Source: Opitutus sp.
GTDB lineage: Bacteria; Verrucomicrobiota; Verrucomicrobiia; Opitutales; Opitutaceae
Direction: 5' to 3'
DNA length: 64,000 bases
Assembly: GCA_024998815.1 (NCBI GenBank)
Contig: JACEUQ010000001.1
Span: 124,001 to 188,000, forward strand
The notes beneath the pieces are model-generated. The model ran no database searches, was not told where the DNA came from, and saw only the letters and a program-made list of their open reading frames with translations. This document shows, piece by piece, positions 55,282-64,000 of this stretch. Position numbers and translations under genes: made by a program. Position 1 is the stretch's first letter. The number at the start of each line of letters is the position of its first letter.

Positions 55282-57243
55282 ATGAGCACACTCACCCTGA
55301 TTCAAGCCGCCGGTCAGTCCGGACAACTTCTTCCCGAAACTGTAAAGAACCTGACCACCTGGTTGGGCGCCTCCCTTCCTAGCTGGGCCGTAGCTAGCAT
55401 CGACGAACTCGTCGCCAAGGCAGCTTGGGACGAACTAAACAACCGCTTCTACCGCGACCTCGAGTTCGGCACTGGCGGCATCCGCGGCCGCACCATCGGC
55501 CAACTGCCAACCTCGGTCGAGACCGGCACGCTCGGCGAACAGGGCACACCCAGTTTTGCCGCCATCGGCAGCAACATCCTTAACGACTTCACGCTCACAC
55601 GTGCCACTATCGGGCTGTTCCGCTACACCCAGGCCTATCTGGCTGAGTCCGGTCGCGCCGACATTCCCGCGTTGGTGATCGCTCACGACGTTCGCCATTT
55701 CTCGCGCCATTTCTGTGAATTGGCCGCCTCGGCTTGGACTAAACTCGGTGGTAATGCCTACATTTTTGAAGGTCCTCGTTCGACGCCTCAGCTGAGCTTT
55801 ACGGTCCGCCACCTCCGCGCCCATGCCGGAGTGGTGATCACGGCGAGCCACAATCCGCCCCACGATAACGGCTTTAAGGCCTACTTCGAGGACGGTGCTC
55901 AGGTCGTGGCCCCGCACGACAAGGGGATCGTTAATGAGGTTAACGCGGTTCCTCTCACCGAGCTCTCGGCTTACCTCGAAAAAGACCTGTCCCGCGTGGT
56001 TACGCTCAAGCGTGCGACCGACGATGCGTATCTCGCTGTCGCCAGCAAAGCGGCCATCGATATGTCTGTTTTCAAGAAAACTAAGCTCAAGGTCGCCTTC
56101 ACTAATATCCATGGCACGGGCGGCGTGATGTCCGTTCCTTTGTTGGTCCACGCCGGGGCCGAGGTGCACGAGGTTCACGAGCAGGTGGCCTTTGATGCCC
56201 GTTTTCCCTCGGTCAAGTCGCCGAACCCCGAGAATGCCGAAGCCCTTTCACTCGCGGTGAAACTCGCCGAAAAACAACATCTGGACGTGGTTTTGGCTAC
56301 CGATCCAGATTGCGATCGTATGGGCGTGGCCGTGCGCGGTCCCGACGGCAAAATGCACTTGCTCACCGGTAACCAGATCGGCGCGTTGCTGGCAGAGTAC
56401 CGCCTGACCAAATACAAGGAGCAGGGGGTTATCCCGGCCGCCGGTTCCGACCGTGTGGCGATCATTAAGACCTTCGTCACCACTTCACTGCAGGATGCGA
56501 TCGGCCTTGGTCACGGCGTTAAGGTCATCAACACGCTGACCGGCTTCAAGTGGATCGCTGCCAAGATCAAGGGTTACGAGGATCAGCTCAAGAAGGCCCT
56601 CCTCACCAAGCAGGGAATCGCGCTTGATTACGATGCAACGCCGTTTGAGACGCGCGCCAAGCTGCTCCAGCAGTACAGCACGTTCTACGCTTTTGGCTGC
56701 GAAGAGAGCTACGGCTACCTGCCCAATGACTATGTCCGCGACAAGGACGGCAATGCAGCCTGTCTCATGTTTGCCGAGCTCTGCGCGGCGGTGAAGGCGC
56801 AGGGGCTCACCGTGCCGGAGTACCTCGACAGCATTTACCTCAAATACGGTTTCTACCTCGAGGGCGTGGTTAACCTTTATTACGAAGGCGCGACGGGCGC
56901 AGCCAAGATCAAGCGTATCTTGCAAACCTACCGCTCAGCCCCGCCCAAGGCGTTTGGAGACGTCGCGGTGACCCGCTTCCAGGACTTCGGGGTCGAGGTG
57001 TTCCGTGACGCGGACAATGAGGCCATTCCCAAGCAGGACCTATATTTGGTCACGTTGGCCAATGGTTATAGCTTCGCGGCTCGTGGCAGTGGCACGGAGC
57101 CAAAGATGAAGTTTTATGTCTTCGCCAGCGCACCGGTTAAAACCGCCGCTGAATTGGCGACGGTGAAAACCCAGGTCGCGGCTGAACTCGATCGCGTAAA
57201 GGCGTTGATTGAAGCCGACGCACAGCGGCGCGCCGAGGGCTGA
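55282..57243 (+). CDS. Phosphoglucomutase/phosphomannomutase
   Basis: An alpha-D-phosphohexomutase that interconverts hexose-1- and hexose-6-phosphates. The 653-residue product is longer than most (550-600) because of an extended N-terminal domain. Motifs: RDLEFGTGGIRGRTIGQLPT near the start, phosphoserine loop VVITASHNPPHDNGFKAYF (S189), metal loop LATDPDCDRMGVAVRG (D341, D343, D345), sugar-binding FGCEESYGYLPNDYVRDKDG and phosphate-binding RGSGTEPKMKFYVFA. It starts 26 bases after the pyrophosphorylase gene. It links glycogen phosphorylase output to glycolysis. Confidence 0.94.
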   Translation: MSTLTLIQAAGQSGQLLPETVKNLTTWLGASLPSWAVASIDELVAKAAWDELNNRFYRDLEFGTGGIRGRTIGQLPTSVETGTLGEQGTPSFAAIGSNILNDFTLTRATIGLFRYTQAYLAESGRADIPALVIAHDVRHFSRHFCELAASAWTKLGGNAYIFEGPRSTPQLSFTVRHLRAHAGVVITASHNPPHDNGFKAYFEDGAQVVAPHDKGIVNEVNAVPLTELSAYLEKDLSRVVTLKRATDDAYLAVASKAAIDMSVFKKTKLKVAFTNIHGTGGVMSVPLLVHAGAEVHEVHEQVAFDARFPSVKSPNPENAEALSLAVKLAEKQHLDVVLATDPDCDRMGVAVRGPDGKMHLLTGNQIGALLAEYRLTKYKEQGVIPAAGSDRVAIIKTFVTTSLQDAIGLGHGVKVINTLTGFKWIAAKIKGYEDQLKKALLTKQGIALDYDATPFETRAKLLQQYSTFYAFGCEESYGYLPNDYVRDKDGNAACLMFAELCAAVKAQGLTVPEYLDSIYLKYGFYLEGVVNLYYEGATGAAKIKRILQTYRSAPPKAFGDVAVTRFQDFGVEVFRDADNEAIPKQDLYLVTLANGYSFAARGSGTEPKMKFYVFASAPVKTAAELATVKTQVAAELDRVKALIEADAQRRAEG

Positions 57244-57263
57244 GCCCGTTGGTCTCTCCCCAC

Positions 57264-57297
57264 AAAAAAGGCCCGACTTAAGTGTCGGGCCTTTTTT
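57264..57297. terminator. Bidirectional terminator between pgm and PPi-PFK genes
   Basis: A6, the stem GGCCCGACTT-AAGTGTCGGGCC, then T6 and GTG. It is shared by two convergent genes. Confidence 0.9.
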
Positions 57298-57333
57298 GTG
57301 CAACGCGTGGGCAGTCCGGTTGAGGGAAGCGGT

Positions 57334-58584
57334 TTAGTGCTTTACGTGGACGGTTTCGCCTTTGGGCTGGCCGATTTGGGCGAGCAGCGTTCCGAACCAG
57401 GGTGCGGTGGTGTCGAAGGGCTTGCCGCCTTTGATGCGGGGGAACTCGATGGCGCGCAGGATGCCGCCTTGGTCTTCGTCATGGCCGATCACGCCGCTCT
57501 CGCGGCGCAGGGCGCATTCCACGGCGAGGTCGGTGCAGCTCTTGATCAGCCGCAGGTCGGCATTGTTGGCTGCGGCGGCGCGGGCGAAATACCCGCTCTT
57601 TTGCACGAGGACTTTTTCGGCGCCCAGCATCTTGGCGAACTGTTCGCCAAACCATTTGCCCGGGTTGATTGCATCGAGTTTCACGTGGCCGAAGGCGTCA
57701 CGGGGAACCTCTTGGCCCTTGGCCTGCATCTCGGCGATGATCGACTCCACGCCGGCACCTTCGCTAATGAAGATGTTAACGTTATCGACGCGGTCCATGA
57801 TCGCCTTGAGGCGGGTGGCTTCAGCGGCGAGATCGACCGCCATCTCGGGGATGAACACGGCGTGGACGTCGAGGTTTTCGCGGGAGAGGCCGAGGCCGGG
57901 GACAAACTCTTCGCGATCGAGGATCTTGCGGTATTCAGCAGCGGTGGCGGCGGTGAGCCAGCCACAGTTGCGCCCCATGACCTCGTGGATGATGAGCATG
58001 CGCGGGTTGGCGTTGTGCTCGGAGACGACGTTGCGGAAATAGCGCGCGCCCTGCTCGGCAGCGGTCCAGGCGCCGAGGGATTGGCGAATGGGGAATACAT
58101 CGTTGTCGATGGTCTTGGGCAGGCCGATGACGGAGAGGCCGTAGTTGTTTTTGGCGAGGAAGGCGGCGAGATCCGCGGCGGCCGTATTGGTGTCGTCACC
58201 ACCGATAGTGTGGAGAATGTCCACGCCGTCCTTGATGAGCTGGTCGGCGGCGACTTTTTGCGGGTCCTGACCTTCTTTGACCAAGCCGCGCTTCACGCAG
58301 TCTTTGACGTTGGTGAGTTTCACGCGGCTGTTGCCGATGGGGCTGCCGCCGTGCGCATGAAGAATGGAGGCTGAGGCGCGCTCGGCGGGGCCGATTTTGT
58401 AGGAGTCGCCCAGCAGCAGGCCTTTGTAGCCACTGTGGTAGGCGATCAGCTCGATGTCGGGGGCGATCTCGGTGTAGCGCTCAATCAGGCCGCCGACGGC
58501 GGAGCTGAGGCAGGGGGCGAGTCCGCCTGCGGTAAGGAGGGCGACTTTTTTCGGGCGGGTGGGAGAGGTGGGCGTGTTGCTCAT
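57334..58584 (-). CDS. pfp: Pyrophosphate-dependent 6-phosphofructokinase
   Basis: Phosphorylates fructose-6-phosphate with pyrophosphate, reversibly, saving ATP in glycolysis. The start at 58584 gives MSNTPTSPTRPKKVALLTAG and 416 residues. The PPi-specific signature is seen: HTIGGDDTNTAAADL (GGDD at 128-131, where ATP enzymes have GGDG) and GLPKTIDNDVFPIRQSLG with Lys157. IIHEVMGRNCGWLTAATAAE and EFVPGLGLSRENLDVHAVFI complete the substrate site. It converges on phosphoglucomutase across a shared terminator. Confidence 0.94.
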   Translation of the reverse strand: MSNTPTSPTRPKKVALLTAGGLAPCLSSAVGGLIERYTEIAPDIELIAYHSGYKGLLLGDSYKIGPAERASASILHAHGGSPIGNSRVKLTNVKDCVKRGLVKEGQDPQKVAADQLIKDGVDILHTIGGDDTNTAAADLAAFLAKNNYGLSVIGLPKTIDNDVFPIRQSLGAWTAAEQGARYFRNVVSEHNANPRMLIIHEVMGRNCGWLTAATAAEYRKILDREEFVPGLGLSRENLDVHAVFIPEMAVDLAAEATRLKAIMDRVDNVNIFISEGAGVESIIAEMQAKGQEVPRDAFGHVKLDAINPGKWFGEQFAKMLGAEKVLVQKSGYFARAAAANNADLRLIKSCTDLAVECALRRESGVIGHDEDQGGILRAIEFPRIKGGKPFDTTAPWFGTLLAQIGQPKGETVHVKH

Positions 58585-58663
58585 AGCGATTATAAGAGTG
58601 CGGGGAATGGAAGGGGGAGGGAGGCGTCGCCGGCAAGGTGAAAGCATGCCGGCGAAGGCATCG

Positions 58664-60094
58664 TTATTTGGTCCCCAATGTCAGTCCGATCACATCGGCG
58701 GCGTGGTAACTGGAGCCTTCAGCAGGGAAGAACCGCGCCAGGTGCGCGACGTCGTGACCGGCGGTGATCATCGGCGGCTCGACGTGGTTTTTGTAGGTTT
58801 GGCCAAGGCCGACGGTGGCGAGAAGGCAGTTGCAAAGGCACTTCCGGTTGGTGGTGGCGTCCTCGGTTCCCCCTTTGCGTAGGAAGTTGCCTACGGGTTC
58901 ACCTCCGCAGCGGTAGCCGACGGCACCGTCTGGCTGGGTGTAGACTTCGCGCAAATACCCGAGGTCGCAGATGCGCGGGCGATCCTCGTAGCAGCTGGGG
59001 TTAGATAAGGTTTTGGGGTGATTAAGGACCTTGAAGGGAAAACCCGTTGGCGAGGCGAAGGGATCAGTGAATATTTGAGTGAGCCCGAAACGCACCAATT
59101 CGCCCACCTCTTGTTTGAGCTGGGAACCCATGCCAGACTCTTCACAGAAGGCGAAGGCGGTGCCAATCTGTACGCCAACGGCGCCCTGTTGCTGGGCTTC
59201 TGCTAGGCGTTCGGGCGTGGCGTGGGCACCTGCAATCCAGAAGGGTAACCCGAGAGCGCGGATCTTGGCCACGTCGGGCAGATCCCGCTCTCCGTAGAGC
59301 GGCTCGCCCTTGGCTGTGAGTTGCAGCGGACCTCGCGGCGGGGCGTTGTGGCCGCCGGCGGCCTCGGTCTCGACCACAAACCCATCGACTTGGCCGGAGG
59401 ATTTGCGCGCGAGCGTCATCGCCAAGGTGGCGGAGCTGACGATGGCCAAAAAGCGCGGGCGTTTTAAGGCCGGAACAGGGGCTTTGAGGAACTCAGCCGG
59501 GTCAAACGAGCTAAAGGCCTCGACGGGCGCTTGCTCGGGGCTGACGGGGGCGGTGACGTCGATCTTGAGTTTGGCTGCCTCACCGCGGGAAAACTGGTCG
59601 AGCACCCCGGGTATGGCGCGGGGGATGCCGGCGCCCATGAGCACATAATCCACGCCGGCCAGCATCGCGCCGTACAGCGAGGGCAGGGTGGGGAGCTGGA
59701 TTTTCTCAAGTAGGTTGATGCCCACGACGCCGGCGTGGTTTTCCTTGGCGAGAAAAACCTCCACGAAATTGGCGATCACCGTGAGCTCGTTGAAGGATGG
59801 GCTCGAGGTGAGCGTAGGCATCTCGACGGACTTGAAGGGTTTGTCGGCCGGCTTGCCTCCGGGGACGAACCAGTCGTTGAGCACCCGATCGGCCATGGCG
59901 GGAATGGGGAAGTGCGAGAGCGCCCGGCGCATGTCACCGGCGAGGTCACCGAGCTGGAGGCGGCGCGAGAGAACGACGGCCAAAAGGGTGCCGGAAACGA
60001 CACCGAGTTGCCCTTGTTGCGAAACGGCGCGGGCGAGCGTCCAGTTGGAGACTCCGACGCCCATCCCTCCTTGAATAATGATCGGCAGTGACAT
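58664..60094 (-). CDS. Nitronate monooxygenase/FabK-like FMN protein
   Basis: A TIM-barrel flavoprotein of the 2-nitropropane dioxygenase (NMO) family. The start at 60094 (MSLPIIIQGGMGVGVSNWTL) gives 476 residues. Motifs: the N-terminal IIIQGGMGVGVSNW, KIDVTAPVSPEQAPVEAFSS, the active-site FVVETEAAGGHNAPPRGPL, PFWIAGAHATPERLAEAQQQ and GAVGVQIGTAFAFCEESGM. The C-terminal third is cysteine-rich (YRCGGEPVGNFLRKGGTEDA, NRKCLCNCLLATVGLGQ), a feature of one subgroup. The physiological substrate could be a nitronate or an enoyl thioester and cannot be decided here. Confidence 0.88.
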   Translation of the reverse strand: MSLPIIIQGGMGVGVSNWTLARAVSQQGQLGVVSGTLLAVVLSRRLQLGDLAGDMRRALSHFPIPAMADRVLNDWFVPGGKPADKPFKSVEMPTLTSSPSFNELTVIANFVEVFLAKENHAGVVGINLLEKIQLPTLPSLYGAMLAGVDYVLMGAGIPRAIPGVLDQFSRGEAAKLKIDVTAPVSPEQAPVEAFSSFDPAEFLKAPVPALKRPRFLAIVSSATLAMTLARKSSGQVDGFVVETEAAGGHNAPPRGPLQLTAKGEPLYGERDLPDVAKIRALGLPFWIAGAHATPERLAEAQQQGAVGVQIGTAFAFCEESGMGSQLKQEVGELVRFGLTQIFTDPFASPTGFPFKVLNHPKTLSNPSCYEDRPRICDLGYLREVYTQPDGAVGYRCGGEPVGNFLRKGGTEDATTNRKCLCNCLLATVGLGQTYKNHVEPPMITAGHDVAHLARFFPAEGSSYHAADVIGLTLGTK

Positions 60095-60190
60095 AGCCAA
60101 ACACTCAACCGGCGAGAGCCGGCGCATGAAAGGTGCATTTGCCTCCAGCCGGCAGTGTGATGGAGTCTGAATCGTGCCTATTCGATCGGC

Positions 60191-60742
60191 TTATAGTGGC
60201 GGAAGGAGGGAACCTTCAGTCGCTGGCTCTGCGTTACGCTTCAGTTTGAAAAAAGCTTGGATGAGCGTGCGGCATTCCTCTTCGAGCACTCCCCCGGCGG
60301 TGATTTCGAGGTGGTGGTTGACGCGTGGCAGGGCGTTCAAATCGGTTGCGCCGCCCAAGCAGCCCATTTTGGGGTCGGGCACCGCATAACAAACGCGCTT
60401 GAGCCGGGACATGAGGGTGGCCCCGGCGCACATCGGGCAGGGCTCTTTGGTGACGTAGAGGGTGCAGTCCTCAAGGCGCCAGTTGCCCAGCTTGGCGGCA
60501 GCTTGGGTGATGGCCAAAACCTCCGCGTGGGCGGTCGGGTCTTGGGCGCTTTCCACGGTGTTGTGGGCGAGCGCGATGACCTCGCCGCCGTGCTCGATGA
60601 CGCAGCCGATGGGCACTTCGTCGCGCCGCCACGCGTCGATCGCCTGGTTGTAGGCGAGGCTCATGAAAAACGTGTCGTCACGCGAAAGCTGCGAGGGGAA
60701 ACGCTTTTCAAACGGACACTCTTGAGGGCGGGAGGATGGCAT
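60191..60742 (-). CDS. tadA: tRNA adenosine(34) deaminase TadA
   Basis: Deaminates the wobble adenosine of tRNA-Arg to inosine. The start at 60742 (MPSSRPQECPFEKRFPSQLS) gives 183 residues. The zinc site is complete: TAHAEVLAITQAA (H72, catalytic E74) and KEPCPMCAGATLMSRLKRVC (C102, C105). A 20-residue N-terminal extension precedes the deaminase core. YAVPDPKMGCLGGATDLNAL matches the conserved substrate loop. A cytosine or guanine deaminase is less likely given the DPKMGCLGG pattern. Confidence 0.92.
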   Translation of the reverse strand: MPSSRPQECPFEKRFPSQLSRDDTFFMSLAYNQAIDAWRRDEVPIGCVIEHGGEVIALAHNTVESAQDPTAHAEVLAITQAAAKLGNWRLEDCTLYVTKEPCPMCAGATLMSRLKRVCYAVPDPKMGCLGGATDLNALPRVNHHLEITAGGVLEEECRTLIQAFFKLKRNAEPATEGSLLPPL

Positions 60743-60890
60743 GGTGGCGGCAATGTGAACGGTGCGCCACAAGCGGCGTGCCGAGGAAAAACTTGACTAA
60801 GGCGGACGAAGGGTGGCTTACAAGTAGCTTTTATACACCGAATCGTTCGCATGCTCATACTCGTCCCAGGCCTCGTTGCCGCTTTTAACC

Positions 60891-61160
60891 ATGTCTGAAT
60901 CCTCTGACGGCAAATCCATTGAAGTTGAAGGCAAGGTCGTCACCGTGCTTCCGGGGACGATGTTCAAAGTCCAGCTCTCCAACGGGCACATCGTTCTCGC
61001 CCATATCTCGGGCAAGCTACGCAAAAACTTCATCAAAATCGCCGCCGGCGACGGCGTGAAGATGGAGATGAGCCCCTACGATTTGGAGAAGGCGCGCATC
61101 ACCTACCGCATGAAGGACGTCAACGCCCAGCCCTTCGTTCCCCGTAAGCGCCGCTATTAA
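60891..61160 (+). CDS. infA: Translation initiation factor IF-1
   Basis: Binds the 30S A site during initiation. The start at 60891 ([20 protein letters not shown]) gives 89 residues. The OB-fold motifs are [40 protein letters not shown] and [21 protein letters not shown] 12-residue C-terminal tail ([12 protein letters not shown]) extends beyond the usual end. It is monocistronic, with a strong terminator directly downstream. Confidence 0.96.
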   Translation: MSESSDGKSIEVEGKVVTVLPGTMFKVQLSNGHIVLAHISGKLRKNFIKIAAGDGVKMEMSPYDLEKARITYRMKDVNAQPFVPRKRRY

Positions 61161-61194
61161 AAGCCCGCCTCGCCTCAGTCCGACTTTTTCCATC

Positions 61195-61225
61195 GACGCC
61201 GTCATTTCGACGGCGTCTTTTTTTT
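61195..61225 (+). terminator. Intrinsic terminator after infA
   Basis: The perfect stem GACGCCGTC-ATTTC-GACGGCGTC, followed by eight T residues. Its T-run reaches the first possible start codon of the next gene. Confidence 0.9.
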
Positions 61226-61229
61226 GCCC

Positions 61230-62222
61230 GTGCCCGACTCATCTTCCGCTCCCTACAAGCCCCATCTTGGTCTGCCCTCTGGGCTCGACGAGCCGATCCG
61301 TGATTTTGGCAACTCGCTCACCCTTGAGCGGGGGCGTTCGGATCGAACGCTTGAGGCCTATGAAAGCGACCTGCGCCAGTGCGCGGCACATCTGGCACGG
61401 GCGGGTGTTAAAACATGGCAAGCCGCCACGGCCGATCAGGTGCGCGAGTGGCTCTATACGCTGAGCACCGGGCAAACGTCTGCCGGCGACGACTATACCG
61501 AGGCCAGTCTGGCGAGAAAACTCTCTGCGCTCCGGATGTTTGCCCGCCACCTCGTGCGTGAACGGGTGCGTCCCGATGATTTCACCGAGCTGCTCCAGGG
61601 CCCCAAGCTCCACCGCAAAATGCCTGGCACGCTCAACGCCGAGGAGATTGACGCTCTGCTGGCCGCGCCCGTAGGCGGCGACGCCCACGCACTGCGCGAC
61701 CGGGCTATCCTGGAATTATTTTACTCCAGCGGCCTGCGGGTTTCGGAACTGGCCGGACTGATGATCCAGCAGGTGGATTTGGAGTCGGGTTTCCTGCGCG
61801 TGTTCGGCAAGGGTTCCAAGGAGCGCGTGGTCCCGGTGGGCGGCAAGGCGGCCGAGGCCCTCGGTGCCTATTTGACCGCTGCCCGCCCCCATTTCGTTAA
61901 GCCCAAAACCGGCAGCCAACTCTTCCTCAGTGAGCGTGGGACGGCGATCTCCCGGCAGATGCTCTGGGTGCTGGTCAAAAAATATGCCAAGCAGGCCGGC
62001 ATCACCAAGACCGTGAAGCCCCATTTATTGCGCCATTCCTTCGCCACTCATTTGCTGACCGGCGGTGCCGACTTACGCGCAATCCAGGAGATGCTCGGGC
62101 ATGCAAATATTTCAACAACACAGATTTATACTGCTGTTGAGGAGCGTCGGCTGATTGAGCAACACGCGCAATTTCATCCCCGCAACCAGGGTTCAAAAAA
62201 AGGTAGGGTAAAAACCCCTTGA
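61230..62222 (+). CDS. xerD: Tyrosine recombinase XerD-like
   Basis: A site-specific recombinase that resolves chromosome dimers with its partner at dif. It is about 330 residues. The N-terminal SAM-like domain (RTLEAYESDLRQCAAHLARA) is followed by the catalytic domain. Active residues from the GTG start: R170 in SGLRVSELAGLM, H265 and R268 in KPHLLRHSFATHLL, H291 in LGHANISTTQIY and nucleophile Y300. The GTG at 61230 is preferred, though a TTG at 61224 inside the preceding T-run is also in frame. XerC versus XerD is not resolved. There is no second recombinase or dif-like site visible in the window. Confidence 0.9.
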   Translation: MPDSSSAPYKPHLGLPSGLDEPIRDFGNSLTLERGRSDRTLEAYESDLRQCAAHLARAGVKTWQAATADQVREWLYTLSTGQTSAGDDYTEASLARKLSALRMFARHLVRERVRPDDFTELLQGPKLHRKMPGTLNAEEIDALLAAPVGGDAHALRDRAILELFYSSGLRVSELAGLMIQQVDLESGFLRVFGKGSKERVVPVGGKAAEALGAYLTAARPHFVKPKTGSQLFLSERGTAISRQMLWVLVKKYAKQAGITKTVKPHLLRHSFATHLLTGGADLRAIQEMLGHANISTTQIYTAVEERRLIEQHAQFHPRNQGSKKGRVKTP

Positions 62223-62408
62223 CCGGTTGGGGATTCACGGCGTCATCGTTTACTTTTAACGGCCTGTGAAACTCAACGTAATCGTCACTCCCGCCACCTT
62301 GCGAAAACCGCACGGCAACTTCACGGGGACATTGCGGACGGTTGCCACCAAACTACGACCGGCCCCCGTGCCGAGCGTCGGCCCCAGTCAGGATTTCTGT
62401 TTCCACTC

Positions 62409-64000
62409 ATGAGCGACAAGATCACCCACGAATGCGGTATCGCGATGGTTCGGCTGCTTAAGCCGCTGTCCTATTACCAAGAGAAATACGGCACGCCGCT
62501 TTGGGGCTTCACCAAGCTTTTTCTGCTCATGGAAAAGCAGCACAATCGCGGCCAGGATGGCGCGGGTGTGGCCTGTGTGAAAAGCGACATCGCCCCGGGC
62601 GAGCCGTACATGTTCCGCGATCGGTGCGTGAAGACCAATCCGCTCGACAAGATATTCAAAACCTTGCTCGGCCAGTACAACGAGAAGGTTGCCACCGGCG
62701 AGATTCACCCTGAGTTCGCCGAAACGGTCAAAAAGCACTTCGACTTCGGCGGCGAGTTGCTCATGGGCCACCTGCGCTACGGCACCAGCGGGGGGTACAA
62801 CATCTCCTCCTGCCACCCTTATTTCCGTCGTTCGCCTTGGCCCACGCGTAATCTCGCGTTGTGCGGTAATTTTAACATGACGAATACCGAGGAGCTTAAC
62901 CGCTCGCTCATCGCCATGGGCCAACACCCGATCTTCGCCACCGACACCCAGGCGATGCTCGAAAAAATCGGCTTCTTCCTGGACGAGGAGCACGAGGAGC
63001 TGTTCCGCAAGTTGCGCGGCGAGGGCCTCACGCCTGAAGCCACCTCCCAGCGCATCAGCGACGAACTCGACCTCGCCCGCGTCATTACCCGCGCCTCGCA
63101 AAAATGGGACGGCGGATACACACTCTGCGGCCTGATCGGTAACGGCGACGCCTTCGTCGCCCGCGATCCTTCTGGCATCCGCCCTTGCTGGTATTTCCAG
63201 AACGACGAGGTCATCGCTTTTGCCTCCGAGCGCGCTCCGCTCATGACCGTGTTCGACCTCACCCTCGACCAGCCCAAGGAGGTCAATCCCGGTCATGTCG
63301 TGGTGCTGAAACGCAACGGCCACGTGAGCAGTTCGCCCTTCACCGCGCCGCTCCCGCGCACCTCGTGCTCGTTCGAGCGCATCTATTTCTCGCGCGGTAA
63401 CGACATCGAAATCTACCAGGAGCGTAAACTCCTCGGTGGTCGCCTCGCTGATCAGGTTCTCAAAGCTGTCGGCTACGACTGGGAAAATACCGTTTTTAGC
63501 TTCGTGCCGAACACCGCCGAGGTCGCCTACTACGGCCTTATGCACGCGCTGCGTGAAAAGCGGCGCGACGAGGTTAAGAAGGCTGTTCTTGCCGCCTCAG
63601 CGGCAGGAGAACTCACCGACGCACTGCTCGATGACCTTATCCTGCGCAACTGGCCGCGCGGTGAGAAGGTCGTCTCCAAGGACATCAAAATCCGCACCTT
63701 CATAGGTCAGGAAGGCATGCGTAACCAGCTCGCGAGCCACGTTTACGACATCACCTACGGATCGATCAAACCGGGCGACCACCTCGTCTGCGTGGACGAC
63801 TCCATCGTGCGCGGCACCACCCTGCGACGCTCGATCTTACGCATCCTCTCCCGGCTCAACCCGAAGAAGATCGTGATCGTATCCACCGCGCCCCAAATCC
63901 GCTTCCCGGACTGCTACGGCATCGACATGTCGGAGCTCGGTAAGTTTGTCGCCTTCGAGGCGACCGTCACCCTGCTTAAAGAGCGCGGCCAGTCGCACCT
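62409..64000 (+). CDS. purF: Amidophosphoribosyltransferase (PurF), partial
   Basis: Makes phosphoribosylamine from PRPP and glutamine, the first step of purine synthesis. The plus-strand frame opens at the ATG at 62409 (MSDKITHECGIAMVRLLKPL) and remains open to the window edge (530 codons). The N-terminal glutaminase has Cys9 one motif in, with NRGQDGAGVACV, GHLRYGTSGGYN and LCGNFNMTN, then RDPSGIRPCWYF. The PRPP-binding loop VCVDDSIVRGTTLRRSILR lies near the end. The nucleophilic Cys is not directly after Met, so an eight-residue propeptide or trimming is implied. The C-terminus lies outside the window. Confidence 0.93.
   Translation, partial: MSDKITHECGIAMVRLLKPLSYYQEKYGTPLWGFTKLFLLMEKQHNRGQDGAGVACVKSDIAPGEPYMFRDRCVKTNPLDKIFKTLLGQYNEKVATGEIHPEFAETVKKHFDFGGELLMGHLRYGTSGGYNISSCHPYFRRSPWPTRNLALCGNFNMTNTEELNRSLIAMGQHPIFATDTQAMLEKIGFFLDEEHEELFRKLRGEGLTPEATSQRISDELDLARVITRASQKWDGGYTLCGLIGNGDAFVARDPSGIRPCWYFQNDEVIAFASERAPLMTVFDLTLDQPKEVNPGHVVVLKRNGHVSSSPFTAPLPRTSCSFERIYFSRGNDIEIYQERKLLGGRLADQVLKAVGYDWENTVFSFVPNTAEVAYYGLMHALREKRRDEVKKAVLAASAAGELTDALLDDLILRNWPRGEKVVSKDIKIRTFIGQEGMRNQLASHVYDITYGSIKPGDHLVCVDDSIVRGTTLRRSILRILSRLNPKKIVIVSTAPQIRFPDCYGIDMSELGKFVAFEATVTLLKERGQSH

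Noticed and set aside
62388-63545. 385-codon minus-strand frame opposite purF
   Set aside because: The plus strand encodes PurF from 62409 with glutaminase and PRPP motifs; the antisense frame has none.

Overview
The window is GC-rich bacterial chromosome with no rRNA or tRNA gene that I could recognise. Gene content and style point to the Verrucomicrobiota, most likely an Opitutaceae-like organism. The reasons are a pyrophosphate-dependent phosphofructokinase inside a glycolytic island, a FecR-domain secreted protein, a large TPR-like secreted protein of unknown family, many short palindromic intergenic repeats, and few recognisable Shine-Dalgarno sequences. This placement is inferred from gene content, not from a marker-gene phylogeny.

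Layout. 1-3000: the rpmI-rplT-pheS translation operon (minus strand, pheS cut by the window edge) and a TerC-family membrane protein. 3166-7257: a palindromic repeat carrying a group II intron whose reverse transcriptase gene is interrupted by a DDE insertion sequence. 7487-16400: a SNF2-type helicase, a FecR-domain protein, a DUF1802 protein with a probable terminal frameshift, a 37-residue basic protein, a divergent purA, a YkgJ-type cysteine-cluster protein, and a cell-surface O-acylation cassette (MBOAT protein, a 60-residue membrane microprotein ending FIYIDF, and an SGNH protein). 17867-23887: glycogen phosphorylase, mutL and argH. 23970-30571: an accessory block with a frameshifted DruA-like/ISAs1 fusion transposase, nested palindromes, an intact copy of the same group II intron, and a second copy of the same insertion sequence lodged in a small unknown gene.

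30648-50208 is core again: a zinc metallopeptidase, acs diverging from rho, a DJ-1 protein, an operon of an ABCG-like half-transporter with a lipoprotein and a large secreted protein, a PAS protein, a cyclophilin, a NifS-like desulfurase, obg, a GspE-type ATPase operon, mnmA, and a GH13 glycogen-debranching-type enzyme. 50365-58584 is a carbohydrate island: gap, pgk and tpiA, then a UDP-sugar pyrophosphorylase and phosphoglucomutase, with PPi-phosphofructokinase convergent to them. 58664-64000 holds a nitronate monooxygenase/FabK-like protein, tadA, infA, a XerD-type recombinase and the start of purF.

Glycogen phosphorylase, the GH13 enzyme, phosphoglucomutase, the UDP-sugar pyrophosphorylase, PPi-PFK and the triose enzymes together form a glycogen/glycolysis circuit. 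The most notable observations are the DltX-like microprotein in the MBOAT cassette, the DruA-ISAs1 fusion, two group II introns placed at the same edge of the same repeat family, and two insertion-sequence copies whose CTAG duplications can be checked because removing each copy restores an open frame.
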